From: Streptomyces sp. R21
GTDB lineage: Bacteria > Actinomycetota > Actinomycetes > Streptomycetales > Streptomycetaceae
Assembly: GCF_041051975.1 (NCBI RefSeq)
Contig: NZ_CP163435.1
Coordinates: 7,109,001-7,173,000, forward strand
Length of the DNA: 64,000 nucleotides
Direction: 5' to 3'
The position numbers and the translations under genes were made by a program. Under the pieces are notes generated by a model. That model was not told the origin of the DNA and searched no databases. It saw only the letters and a program-made list of their open reading frames with translations. This document shows, piece after piece, positions 1-7,946 of the stretch (position 1 is its first letter; every line of letters starts with the position of its first letter).

Positions 1-24
1 GGTGCGGGGTAACGGCCCCGCACC
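1..24. terminator. Hairpin at left edge
   Basis: Two perfect 9-bp arms (ggtgcgggg / ccccgcacc) flank a 6-nt loop. It lies upstream of the regulator at 113 and probably terminates a gene outside the window. There is no U-rich tail, which is common in Streptomyces terminators. Confidence 0.5.
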
Positions 25-112
25 CCCTGCGGCGCATACGACGCACGCGGCGCGCGACGTGCCGCACGTGCAGGGGAAGAAGTGTTTGACGGCATGGGGG
101 AGGGGTCATTCC

Positions 113-1519
113 ATGGTGCACTCCGCTGACCTGAGAATGGTCGAGCTGAGAGATGTCCGCCAGATCTGCGAGTACCTGATCGGACGGCGCAGAGCGGTCG
201 GCTGGACACAGGAGGAGCTGGCCGAGCGCTCCGGAGTGAGCGTGCGCACCATCCGCAATCTGGAGACCGGCGCCAACACCAATCCGCGGCGGACCTCGAT
301 CGAGCTGCTGCTGAAGGCGTTCGGCACGACCCTGTCCTCGCTGTCGGAGTCGGGCCTGCCCACCGGCGTCGGTGCGCTGCCCCAGGTCTGGATCCCCGCG
401 CAGCGCGGCGACCGGGACCGGGGCTCGGGCGCGATCGACCCCGTCCGCTGGCGCGGGACCCGCCCTCCCCTGGACGACTTCGTGGGCCGCGAGGGCGATC
501 TGCGCCATGTGGTCGGCACGGTCCGGCGCAGCCGGCTCCTGGTCCTCACCGGCCCCGGCGGCGTGGGCAAGACGCGCCTCGCCCTCGCGGCCGCGTCGCG
601 GCTCCAGCCGCTTTTCCGGGACGGAGTGGTCGTCGTCGACCTCACCTCATGCCCCGGCGAGCCGCACAGCGCGGCCCAGGCCCACGAGGCGGTGCGCTCC
701 GCCGTGTTGCGCGACTGCGGCCTCGCGCCCACCGGATCCGGGGACACGGAGGGGCAGTTGCTCGTCGTCCTGGACGGCGCGGAGCATGTGGTGGGGGCCG
801 TGTCCCGGCTCACCAGGGAGCTGATGGAGTACCACCCGCGAGCGCACTTCGTCGTGACCTCCCGCCGTCCGCTGACGACTCCGTCCGCCGACACCTGGGA
901 GGTGGAGCCGCTCTCCCCGGACGCCGCGGAGGCCGAGGGCCTCCCCGCGGCCGTGGAGCTGTTCCTGCGCCGGGTGGGTTCCGGCGTGCCCACGCTGGAC
1001 CTCAGCGGCCGGCTGCCCCTGGTGTCGGCGCTGTGCGCACGCCTCGACGGACTGCCGCTGTCGATCGAACTGGCGGCCCGTCGGGTCCGGTCGGTGCCGG
1101 TCGAGCTGCTGGTGAGCACGGAGTCGTCGCTGCACCTGCTGGACCGGATCGACACGAGCGGGCTGTCCCGGCACCGGACGCTGGCCGACAGCATCCGCTG
1201 GAGCCTCGAACTGCTGTCACCCGAACAACAGCTGATGCTCCGTCAAGTCGCGCTCAGGCGCGGTGTCTTCACGGCCGAGGACGTCCTGCCGGGCCATCGC
1301 GTCGGCGATGCGGACGTGCGGGCAGACCAGGGTGAGCAGGGGCGCGTGATCGGCCTGCTCGGCGAACTCGCGGACGCCTCGCTGGTGCGCATCCGCCGGG
1401 GGTGCCGCTACGAGTACGAGACCTACTCGCTCGTACGCGAATACCTGACGGCGCTGCGGGAGGACGAGCTGCACCGGACACTCGTGGCGGACGACCTGCT
1501 GATGTCGCAGGCGTCGTAG
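113..1519 (+). CDS. XRE-family regulator with NB-ARC (STAND) ATPase domain
   Basis: A 468-aa putative transcription factor. An XRE helix-turn-helix occupies about residues 16-70 (WTQEELAERSGVS, TIRNLE). A nucleotide-binding domain follows, with Walker A GPGGVGKT (147-154) and Walker B LLVVLDGAEH (about 216-225). AfsR- and LuxR-type STAND regulators share this ATPase layout but normally carry a long TPR sensor; here the protein ends soon after the winged-helix part, so it is short. The ATG at 113 is chosen because a GGAGGGG ribosome site lies just upstream; the open frame continues to the window edge without an obvious site. It borders the acyl/ketosynthase cluster and may regulate it (inference). 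Confidence 0.8.
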   Translation: MVHSADLRMVELRDVRQICEYLIGRRRAVGWTQEELAERSGVSVRTIRNLETGANTNPRRTSIELLLKAFGTTLSSLSESGLPTGVGALPQVWIPAQRGDRDRGSGAIDPVRWRGTRPPLDDFVGREGDLRHVVGTVRRSRLLVLTGPGGVGKTRLALAAASRLQPLFRDGVVVVDLTSCPGEPHSAAQAHEAVRSAVLRDCGLAPTGSGDTEGQLLVVLDGAEHVVGAVSRLTRELMEYHPRAHFVVTSRRPLTTPSADTWEVEPLSPDAAEAEGLPAAVELFLRRVGSGVPTLDLSGRLPLVSALCARLDGLPLSIELAARRVRSVPVELLVSTESSLHLLDRIDTSGLSRHRTLADSIRWSLELLSPEQQLMLRQVALRRGVFTAEDVLPGHRVGDADVRADQGEQGRVIGLLGELADASLVRIRRGCRYEYETYSLVREYLTALREDELHRTLVADDLLMSQAS

Positions 1520-1542
1520 GGCTTGCGGGAGGTCGCGATCGT

Positions 1543-1566
1543 GCCCGGGTCCCTGCGGACCCGGGC
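1543..1566. terminator. Hairpin between convergent genes
   Basis: Perfect 10-bp arms gcccgggtcc / ggacccgggc with a ctgc loop. It sits between the stop of the regulator (+) and the stop of the acyl-CoA dehydrogenase (-), so it probably serves both. Confidence 0.7.
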
Positions 1567-1578
1567 GCGATGCGCGGT

Positions 1579-3318
1579 TCAGCGGCCCGCCGTCTCCCGG
1601 AACAGGCCGACCGAGAAGCGGTAGCCCGAGCCCAGGCTCTCCTCCATCGCGCTCTCGAGCTCCGGCAGGTATGCCGCGCCGAGTTCCGTCGTCGGCTCCA
1701 GCCGCTGGAGCAGGCGCTGCAGGGCGAGGATGAGCCAGCCGGTGGAGGAGGGTGCGCCGTGCACGCCGCGGAAGTTGTGGAGCCAGGTGTAGAGGCAGGA
1801 CGCGGCCGCATGGTGCACGCAGTGCTCGGCGGCGTCGTCCTGGCCGGCCACGGACGCGGCGTCGGAGGGCGCGGTCGCCAGCCGCGTGTAGAACACCGTA
1901 CGACGGGAGCCGAACGCGTCCAGTACCTTGGCCAGATCGGCGGCCTCGGCCGGGTCCAGACGCTCCGCGGCGATGCCGGACACCTCGGTGACCGCGTCGT
2001 TCCAGCCCCGCGTGATCTCGTCCTCGACGGCGTTCGTCAGCTGCAGGACATGGCGCGCGGGCTGCCAGGCCGGCGCCTCCCGGCTCCAGTCGAAAAGGGC
2101 CTCCAGGATCTCCGCGCCGCCGCTCGGTGCGTGCTGCGCGTGCGGGGCGAGGTTGGGCAGCTGCGCCGCGATGTTGTGCAGATTGACGTGGGTCGTGCCC
2201 TCGAAGATGCTCGCGATGGCGTGGTCCCGCTGAAGCTTCTGGAAGATTCCGGAGGCGACCCCCTCGCGCAGGTAGCTGCGGGCACCCAGCACGCGCCCGA
2301 TGTCCTGGATCACCTCCTCGCCGATGACCGGGACGAGGTACTTGACCACGGACGACCACATGCTCAGCCGGGACGGCGCCACGGACAGCGACCGGGCCAC
2401 CGGCAACGCCGTGCACTCGGCGATCAGCAGGTCGAGGTGCGCATGGACGAGATGCCGGCGGACGACGGGCAGTTGGTAGATCTCGGCGCCGTACAGCGAG
2501 CGCTCGTGGGCGTACTGGAGGCCGATGCGCAGCACGGAGTCCATCGTCCCGATCGACAGCGCGCCGATCGCGGTGCGGGTGATCTGCAGCGCCTTGAGCA
2601 CCTCGATCAGACCGGCGCCGTTGCGCCCGAGCACCGCGCCACGGGGCACCCTGGCGCCGTCGAAGACGATGCCGCTCAGGTCGTGGCCGCGCAGACCCGC
2701 CGTTTTCACGAAGGGGCGGGTGCTCCAACTGCCCGGCTCCAGCTGGTCCTTGTCCACCAGGAGCAGGGACTGGCCGCGGCCCTCCACCGTGGCGAACACG
2801 GTCACGAAGCGGCCCCGGGTGGCGTTGCCGACCGGCCACTTCTCACCGGTGAGCACGAACTCGTCGCCGTCGACGAGGGCCGTCGTCGCGTTGCCCTGAA
2901 GGTCGCTGCCGTGGTCGGGCTCCGACACCGCGAAGCAGGCGAGTGCACCGCCGAGCAGCCCGTCGGCGACCCGCCCGCGCTGCTCGTCGTCCCCCCACAG
3001 CCAGACAGGGTTGACGCCCAGCAGCGCGGAGCCGAACATCACCGCGACCGTCAGGTTCCGGCGGGCGAGCGAGCGCGTCAGAACGAACACCTCTTCGAGG
3101 TTGTTCAGCCGGCCGCCGTACTCCCGCGGAACCAGGAACTGCGGGAAGCCCCACTCCCGGGCCAGCTCGGCCGCGCCCGGCGGAAGCTCCTCCCGCTCCT
3201 CATGGGCCACGATCGACGAGAAGCTGAACGGGCCGTCACCCTCCATCGGGTCACCCAGCGTGCGTTCCAGATCCGCGACGAGCCCATGAGTCGGCCGACT
3301 GTGCGCTGCCTGCGCCAT
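1579..3318 (-). CDS. Acyl-CoA dehydrogenase family protein (long form)
   Basis: A 579-aa flavoprotein of the acyl-CoA dehydrogenase family, expected to desaturate an acyl thioester at C2-C3 with FAD. Family signatures include CFAVSEPDHGSD, GEKWPVGNA, and SIFEGTTHVNLHN near residue 370, whose Glu matches the catalytic base of many members. It is about 200 residues longer than a canonical enzyme, with a helical C-terminal extension as in FadE- and AidB-like proteins. The start (ATG at 3318) has GGAG 8 nt upstream. It is divergent from the diiron gene across 247 bp. The neighbouring ketosynthase and ACP suggest it acts on a pathway acyl chain, but an ordinary beta-oxidation role cannot be excluded. 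Confidence 0.85.
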   Translation of the reverse strand: MAQAAHSRPTHGLVADLERTLGDPMEGDGPFSFSSIVAHEEREELPPGAAELAREWGFPQFLVPREYGGRLNNLEEVFVLTRSLARRNLTVAVMFGSALLGVNPVWLWGDDEQRGRVADGLLGGALACFAVSEPDHGSDLQGNATTALVDGDEFVLTGEKWPVGNATRGRFVTVFATVEGRGQSLLLVDKDQLEPGSWSTRPFVKTAGLRGHDLSGIVFDGARVPRGAVLGRNGAGLIEVLKALQITRTAIGALSIGTMDSVLRIGLQYAHERSLYGAEIYQLPVVRRHLVHAHLDLLIAECTALPVARSLSVAPSRLSMWSSVVKYLVPVIGEEVIQDIGRVLGARSYLREGVASGIFQKLQRDHAIASIFEGTTHVNLHNIAAQLPNLAPHAQHAPSGGAEILEALFDWSREAPAWQPARHVLQLTNAVEDEITRGWNDAVTEVSGIAAERLDPAEAADLAKVLDAFGSRRTVFYTRLATAPSDAASVAGQDDAAEHCVHHAAASCLYTWLHNFRGVHGAPSSTGWLILALQRLLQRLEPTTELGAAYLPELESAMEESLGSGYRFSVGLFRETAGR

Positions 3319-3565
3319 AAGGACATCTCCAGTGAATTACGGGGAATGCGGTTCGCCGACATCGGTCATGTCGTTCGGTTTACCGGCCATGTTCACGTCC
3401 GCGGGGACCGCGATTCCAGGCAGGGCACCGGCAACTGAGCCTGCCGTGAAGTTGCCCGGCCTGTACCTGGCTGGCACCCCGCGAGAAACCGGAGAGTAAG
3501 GCTGGCGCGAACTGAGTCGTCCTGCCGGCTGCCGGGCAGCGGCAGGGAAAGGGGACCCCACGTCG
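3319..3565. promoter_or_regulatory. Divergent promoter region (acyl-CoA dehydrogenase / diiron gene)
   Basis: A 247-bp gap between two head-to-head genes that must hold both promoters. It contains short imperfect inverted repeats around 3444-3470 (caactgagcctgcc, gtgaagttgcc) but no clear -10/-35 pair. An AAGGGG ribosome site precedes the ATG at 3566. Confidence 0.4.
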
Positions 3566-4585
3566 ATGGCTGAAATATCCCAGAGCGAGTCGGATTCGAC
3601 TCTCTTCACCCTGGAGCAGACCAGGTCGGATCTCATGGAGGTGGACGCGTCGATCCGTGCCTGTCTCAACTGGGACTACGGTGAACGTGACAATCGCATC
3701 TGGAGTCTTTATCAGAAGAACAAGAAATCCCAGTGGGATGCCGAGACCTATATCGACTGGGATTACGACGTCCGGTTCGGCGCCCCGCTCGACGACGCCT
3801 ACAGCGCGGGCGTGGCGACCTTCGTCGTGGGCACCGAGAGCCCCGTCCCGAAGGAACTGCTGAACGAGTTCCGCTGGCAGTACCAGGCATGGATGGTGAG
3901 CCAGTTCCTGCACGGCGAGCAGGGCGCGCTGGTGGCCACCGCCCGGCTCGTCGAGACCGTCCCGGACATGGAGTCCAAGATCTACGCGGCTTCCCAGGTC
4001 GCGGACGAGGCCCGGCACGTCGAGGCGTACGCGAAGTACATCGACGAGAAGCTCGGCGAGTCCTATCCCATCAACCCGGGCCTCAAGGCGCTGCTGCGGG
4101 ACCTCCTCGCCGAGTCCAACTGGGACATCGTCTACCTGGGCATGCAGGTCGTCGTCGAGGGTCTGGCCCTCGCCGCGACCCGGCTCGCCGGCAGCGGCTT
4201 CGGCGATCCCATCATCACCTCGATCACCAAGATGATCGCCAGGGACGAGGCGCGGCACGTCGGGTTCGGCTCGGTCGCGCTGGCGGGCCTCTACGACGGG
4301 ATGACGTCCAAGGAGCTCGACGAGCGGGAGAAGTTCCTGCTGGAGGCGATTCACCTGATGTCCCGGCGCTTCCTGCTCCGCGAGGTCTGGGAGCGCATGG
4401 ACCTCGACGTGGAGAAGGGCGTCAGGTTCGCGCAGACGGACCCGATGATGTTCGGCTACCGGCAGCTCCTCTTCCAGCAGGTCATCCATCTGCTGCGGCA
4501 GCTGGGACTGCTCACGCCGAAGCTCAGGGACCTGTTCCTGACGGAGAACCTGGCGCGGCCGGAGGCGTTCCGCAACCTCGGCTGA
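3566..4585 (+). CDS. Ferritin-like diiron-carboxylate protein (R2/AurF-like fold)
   Basis: A 339-aa protein with a complete six-ligand diiron set: Glu118, Glu148-x-x-His151, Glu198 and Glu228-x-x-His231. The two halves are evenly spaced (30 residues Glu-to-Glu in each), and both second-helix motifs read DEARHV. This pattern belongs to the ferritin-like superfamily that includes ribonucleotide reductase R2, AurF-type N-oxygenases, acyl-ACP desaturases and R2-like oxidases. The N-terminal segment QWDAETYIDWDYD resembles other small oxygenases of the fold. O2-dependent desaturation, hydroxylation or N-oxygenation of a carrier-bound substrate is plausible, but the substrate is unknown. The first 70 codons are less G/C-rich at the third position than the rest. 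A perfect hairpin follows the stop. Confidence 0.85.
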   Translation: MAEISQSESDSTLFTLEQTRSDLMEVDASIRACLNWDYGERDNRIWSLYQKNKKSQWDAETYIDWDYDVRFGAPLDDAYSAGVATFVVGTESPVPKELLNEFRWQYQAWMVSQFLHGEQGALVATARLVETVPDMESKIYAASQVADEARHVEAYAKYIDEKLGESYPINPGLKALLRDLLAESNWDIVYLGMQVVVEGLALAATRLAGSGFGDPIITSITKMIARDEARHVGFGSVALAGLYDGMTSKELDEREKFLLEAIHLMSRRFLLREVWERMDLDVEKGVRFAQTDPMMFGYRQLLFQQVIHLLRQLGLLTPKLRDLFLTENLARPEAFRNLG

Positions 4586-4616
4586 GTGCGCGAGGTGGTG
4601 GCTCGGCGGCAGAACA

Positions 4617-4675
4617 AAGAGGAACCGGGTTCCGTACCGACGTCATTCCTGTCGGTACGGAACCCGGTTCCTCTT
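4617..4675. terminator. Perfect 25-bp hairpin terminator
   Basis: Arms 4617-4641 and 4651-4675 are exact reverse complements over 25 bp with a 9-nt loop (gtcattcct). It lies between the convergent diiron gene (+) and ABC ATPase (-), so it probably acts as a bidirectional terminator. Confidence 0.85.
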
Positions 4676-4726
4676 CATGTGCGAGTTCACGTATGAACGC
4701 GCGCGAACGCCCCGACCGGGGAAGGG

Positions 4727-5719
4727 TCACGCGCCGGCCGGCACGGGCGCCCGCTCGGCCCCGGCGCGGTGACGCCCGCCGTCACCGGTGAGGCTGAGGA
4801 ACACGTCGTCCAGCGTCGGCCGGGACAGCCCCGCGTCCTCCAGCGCGATACCGGCGTCCTCCAGCAGTCGCAGCGCGTGGGCCAGCACCGGAGTGCCGCC
4901 GTGTACGGCGACGGCCACCTCGCGGCTGCGCTCGTCGGACTCGGCCGGCCGTGCGCCCAGCCCGGAGAGCAGCGCGGCGGCCTCGGGCAACCGCTCCCGA
5001 TCGCGGACCACCAGGCGGATCCGCTCCCCGCCCGTCTGCTTCTTGAGCTCGTCGGCGGTACCGCGCGCTATCACCTTGCCGCCGTCCACGACGGCGATGG
5101 AGTCGGCGAGCTGGTCCGCCTCCTCCAGGTACTGCGTGGTGAGCAGCACGGTCGTGCCGTCCCGGACGAGCTCCCCGATCACCTCCCACATGTTGATCCG
5201 GCTGCTCGGGTCGAGGCCGGTGGTGGGCTCGTCGAGGAACAGCACGGGCGGCGCCGCGACCAGGGACGCGGCCAGGTCGAGGCGTCGGCGCATCCCGCCC
5301 GAGTACGTCCGCACCGGGCGGTCGGCGGCATCGGTGAGCGTGAAGCGGTCCAGCAGCTCGGCGGCCCTGACCTGGGCATTGCGGCGGCCCAGGTGGTAGA
5401 GGCGGCCGACCATGACAAGGTTCTCGCGGCCGGTCAGGGTCTCGTCGACCGCCGCGTACTGGCCGGACAGGCCGATGATGCCGCGGACCTCGTCGGGCTG
5501 GGTGGTGACGTCCCTGCCGAGGACGGTGGCGCGGCCCGCGTCCACCGTGAGCAGGCTGGTCAGCACGCGCACCGTGGTCGTCTTGCCCGCGCCGTTGGGC
5601 CCGAGCAGCCCGAGCAGCGTGCCCGCGGGGACCTCGAGATCCAGGCCGTCCAGGGCCCGTACCGGATTCCTGCCCTGGTACGTCTTGACCAGGCCCTCCG
5701 CACGGATGGCTGGGGTCAT
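4727..5719 (-). CDS. DrrA-type ABC transporter ATP-binding protein (no adjacent permease)
   Basis: A 330-aa ATPase of the daunorubicin-resistance (DrrA) family. Visible motifs are Walker A GPNGAGKT, Q-loop LSGQYAAVDE, signature YSGGMRRRLDLA, Walker B VLFLDEPTTGLDP and the H-loop region replaced by TTQYLEEAD, as is usual in DrrA. The C-terminal DUF4162-like part ends LDDVFLSLTGD. ATG 5719 fits the family N-terminus (MTPAIRAEGLVKTY) and has GAGGA upstream. DrrA proteins normally pair with a DrrB permease, and none lies next to this gene. The small membrane protein at 8929-9486 is not an obvious DrrB. A related full pair is at 51.7-53.6 kb. Export or self-resistance for the cluster is likely. 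Confidence 0.9.
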   Translation of the reverse strand: MTPAIRAEGLVKTYQGRNPVRALDGLDLEVPAGTLLGLLGPNGAGKTTTVRVLTSLLTVDAGRATVLGRDVTTQPDEVRGIIGLSGQYAAVDETLTGRENLVMVGRLYHLGRRNAQVRAAELLDRFTLTDAADRPVRTYSGGMRRRLDLAASLVAAPPVLFLDEPTTGLDPSSRINMWEVIGELVRDGTTVLLTTQYLEEADQLADSIAVVDGGKVIARGTADELKKQTGGERIRLVVRDRERLPEAAALLSGLGARPAESDERSREVAVAVHGGTPVLAHALRLLEDAGIALEDAGLSRPTLDDVFLSLTGDGGRHRAGAERAPVPAGA

Positions 5720-6038
5720 AGGTATCGTCCTCGATATCTTCCTCGCGGGATGTCTTCCGCACGGGATGGGAATTCCATGATTGCCGTGGCCCGGCGGCAC
5801 ACGGAACGCATGCGGCGATAATTGCTGATGGGATGCCGCAATATTGCCGCTGTGCGCCCGAAGGCATCGGGACACTTGCCGGAACCGATACCTGGAACAC
5901 GAATCGGCGGCTGGCCATGATGCGAGATGATCGGGTGGCAGCCGACCCACGAGGCGAGTCAAGGCGATTCACCACGGGCGCGCCGTCCAGCCGGATTCCA
6001 TTCCCATCGCATTCGCCGAAACGGCTGGGGGACTTCAT
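5720..6038. promoter_or_regulatory. Divergent promoter region (ABC ATPase / ketosynthase)
   Basis: A 319-bp intergenic region that is AT-richer than its flanks. It holds an imperfect inverted repeat (5812-5825 gcggcgataattgc, 5838-5850 gcaatattgccgc) and three ttgccg-type motifs ending near 5786, 5849 and 5881. These may be regulator sites. I see no ORF with coding bias. Confidence 0.45.
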
Positions 6039-7334
6039 ATGTCTGCGACCGAACGGGCCCGCGTCGACCGCGTCGACAGCGTGGTCATCACCGGACTGGG
6101 CGCCACGACACCGCTCGGCGGGGACGTGAAGTCCACCTGGGCCACCTTGTTGGAGGGCCGCCGGGTGGTCGCGGGCCTCACCGACGACTGGCCCGCGGAT
6201 CTGCCGGTCCGCATCGCGGCGCGCGCCGCCGCGGACCCCGGCACCGTACTGGACCGCATAGAACTGCGCAGACTCGACCGGTCGAGCCAGTTCGCCCTGA
6301 TCGCCGTCCGTGAGGCCTGGACGGACGCCGGTTTCTTCGGCCGGGCCGGCGACACCGGCCAGCCGGACGCGGAACGGGTGGGAGCCGTCCTCGGCAGCGG
6401 CATCGGCGGGCTGAGCACCCTCGTCGACGGCCATGAGCAGATACGCACCCGTGGGGTCCGGGGCCTGTCGCCGCACACCATGCCGAAGATGATGATCAAC
6501 GGTTCCGCGGGGCAGGTCGGCCTGGAGATCAACGCGCGGGCCGGTGTGCACGCGCCCACCTCCGCCTGCGCGGCCGGCGCCGAGGCCATCGCCGCGGGCC
6601 TCGACATGATCCGGCTCGGCCGGGCCGACGTCGTGGCTGTCGGCGGCACCGAGGCGATCATCCATCCGCTGACGATCGCGGCGTTCGCCAGCATGAAGGC
6701 GATGTCCCGCAGGAACGACGACCCGGAGCACGCCTCCCGTCCCTACGACACCGGGCGCGACGGCTTCGTCATGGGCGAGGGAGCGGCCGTGCTCATTCTG
6801 GAGTCGGGGCGCCACGCGCGGGCCCGCGGAGCCCGGATCCACGCCGAGTTGGCCGGCGCGGGCATCAGCGCCGACGGTCACCACATCGTGGCACCCGAGC
6901 CCACGGGCCGGGGCGCCGCCGCCGCGCTGCGCAAGGCGCTGGCCGACGCCGACCTCAGCCCGCGCGACGTCGTCCACGTCAACGCGCACGCCACCTCGAC
7001 CCCGCAGGGGGACCTCGCCGAGAGCCTGGCCATCCGCTCGGTCCTGGGCGAGCGCGACGGACGCGGCGGTGACTACGCGGTCTCCGCGATCAAGTCGACC
7101 GCCGGTCATCTGATGGGAGCCTCGGGGGCGTTGGCGGCCGTCGTCAGCGTGCTCGCGCTGCGCGACAGAACGGCACCGCCGACGATGAACATCGAGCAGC
7201 TGGACCCGGGGATCGGCCTGGACGTCGTACGCGACCAGCCGCGCGCTCTGTCCAAGGGCCCCGCCGCGTGTCTGACCAACTCCGCGGGCTTCGGCGGCCA
7301 CAACGTCGTCCTCGCCTTCCGGGACCACGCGTGA
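6039..7334 (+). CDS. Stand-alone beta-ketoacyl-ACP synthase (FabF type)
   Basis: A 431-aa ketosynthase expected to do decarboxylative Claisen condensation of malonyl-ACP with an acyl starter. The catalytic triad is complete: Cys177 in TSACAAGAEA, His317 in NAHATSTPQGD and His357 in KSTAGHLMG. The N-terminus VVITGLGATTPLG and the late NSAGFGGHN motif are typical of FabF. Length matches FabF (about 410-430 aa). There is no partner chain-length factor, so this is not a standard type II PKS pair. ATG 6039 has a ctggggga ribosome site. Its stop overlaps the GTG of a small ORF by GTGA. Confidence 0.93.
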   Translation: MSATERARVDRVDSVVITGLGATTPLGGDVKSTWATLLEGRRVVAGLTDDWPADLPVRIAARAAADPGTVLDRIELRRLDRSSQFALIAVREAWTDAGFFGRAGDTGQPDAERVGAVLGSGIGGLSTLVDGHEQIRTRGVRGLSPHTMPKMMINGSAGQVGLEINARAGVHAPTSACAAGAEAIAAGLDMIRLGRADVVAVGGTEAIIHPLTIAAFASMKAMSRRNDDPEHASRPYDTGRDGFVMGEGAAVLILESGRHARARGARIHAELAGAGISADGHHIVAPEPTGRGAAAALRKALADADLSPRDVVHVNAHATSTPQGDLAESLAIRSVLGERDGRGGDYAVSAIKSTAGHLMGASGALAAVVSVLALRDRTAPPTMNIEQLDPGIGLDVVRDQPRALSKGPAACLTNSAGFGGHNVVLAFRDHA

Positions 7335-7504
7335 CGGCGGCGGACGGCATCGCGGCCGGGGAGGCACCGCGCGACCTGGACATGGCGGACCTGGCGTCCG
7401 GCTGGGAGCTGACGTGTGCCGTGCTGCTGCCCTGGACGGGGGCGGCGCCCCCGCGGGACGGCAGCCGCGTGGCAGCGGAGCCGAGCAGGACGGGCGCCGA
7501 GTAG
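7331..7504 (+). CDS. Small ORF translationally coupled to the ketosynthase
   Basis: A GTG start inside the overlap GTGA with the ketosynthase stop opens a 57-aa frame ending at 7504. Third codon positions are almost all G or C in this frame, supporting real coding. The peptide starts MTAADGIAAGEAPRD and has a central hydrophobic run (CAVLLPWTGAAPP) with one Cys. I recognise no family. The frame differs from that of the upstream gene, so it is not a simple readthrough tail. A perfect hairpin follows. It could be a coupled accessory peptide, or chance. Confidence 0.45.
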   Translation: MTAADGIAAGEAPRDLDMADLASGWELTCAVLLPWTGAAPPRDGSRVAAEPSRTGAE

Positions 7505-7537
7505 GCGAGGAGCCGGGCCGCAGGTCCGGGCGCACAA

Positions 7538-7583
7538 CGACGGTGGCGCCGACGGGGAGTTGTCCCCGTCGGCGCCACCGTCG
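7538..7583. terminator. Perfect 21-bp hairpin terminator
   Basis: Arms 7538-7558 and 7563-7583 are exact reverse complements with a gttg loop. It lies between the ketosynthase/small ORF (+) and the ACP gene (-), which converge. Confidence 0.85.
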
Positions 7584-7598
7584 AAGGTGCGGGCCGGC

Positions 7599-7946
7599 TC
7601 AGCCCTTGGCCGGCCAGGAGGCTCCGTAGCGCGCGCAGATGGAGTTCACCTCGAAGGTGTCCGGCAGCGTGATGGAGCCGTCCTCCACATGGCCGCCGAT
7701 CAGCCGGACGATGTCCTCGACGCGCTCCAGGGACATCGCGACCTCGGGCGTCAGGGCCTCCAGCTTGAACAGGTCCTCGATGGTGAACCCGAGCTCGGCC
7801 AGCGCCAGCGAATGGAAGCCGAGGTCTCCGATCAGCCGGAGTTCGGGGGTGACCACGGCGACCTTCTGCGGAGCGACCAGGCGCACCAGCGTGCAGACCA
7901 GGCCGGGGATCTCCGCCGGACTCACCACGACATCGGTTTCGGACAT
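7599..7946 (-). CDS. Discrete acyl carrier protein with GFHSL motif
   Basis: A 115-aa phosphopantetheine-binding protein. The attachment site is Ser46 in DLGFHSLALAEL, where the usual Asp before Ser is His. The Ser and downstream helix pattern (GFTIEDLF) are intact, so carrier function is likely. It is about 30 residues longer than FabC/AcpP, with a C-terminal tail ending ARYGASWPAKG. Discrete ACPs with a G(F/Y)HSL motif exist, so this looks like a subfamily rather than a defect (from memory). It probably carries the chain for the neighbouring ketosynthase and thioesterase. It is divergent from the thioesterase. Confidence 0.85.
   Translation of the reverse strand: MSETDVVVSPAEIPGLVCTLVRLVAPQKVAVVTPELRLIGDLGFHSLALAELGFTIEDLFKLEALTPEVAMSLERVEDIVRLIGGHVEDGSITLPDTFEVNSICARYGASWPAKG

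Noticed and set aside
1402..3438. A 678-aa plus-strand frame opposite the acyl-CoA dehydrogenase gene
   Set aside because: It mirrors a well-supported enzyme gene; its translation is low-complexity Arg/Gly/Gln-rich and has no domain. High-GC DNA commonly leaves such antisense frames open.
4617..4675. Insertion-sequence end for the 25-bp inverted repeat
   Set aside because: The two arms are only 9 nt apart between convergent stops and enclose nothing, so a terminator is the simpler reading.
4782..7535. A 917-aa minus-strand frame crossing the ABC and ketosynthase genes
   Set aside because: It runs antisense to the ketosynthase and out of frame in the ATPase; no family and no start signal.
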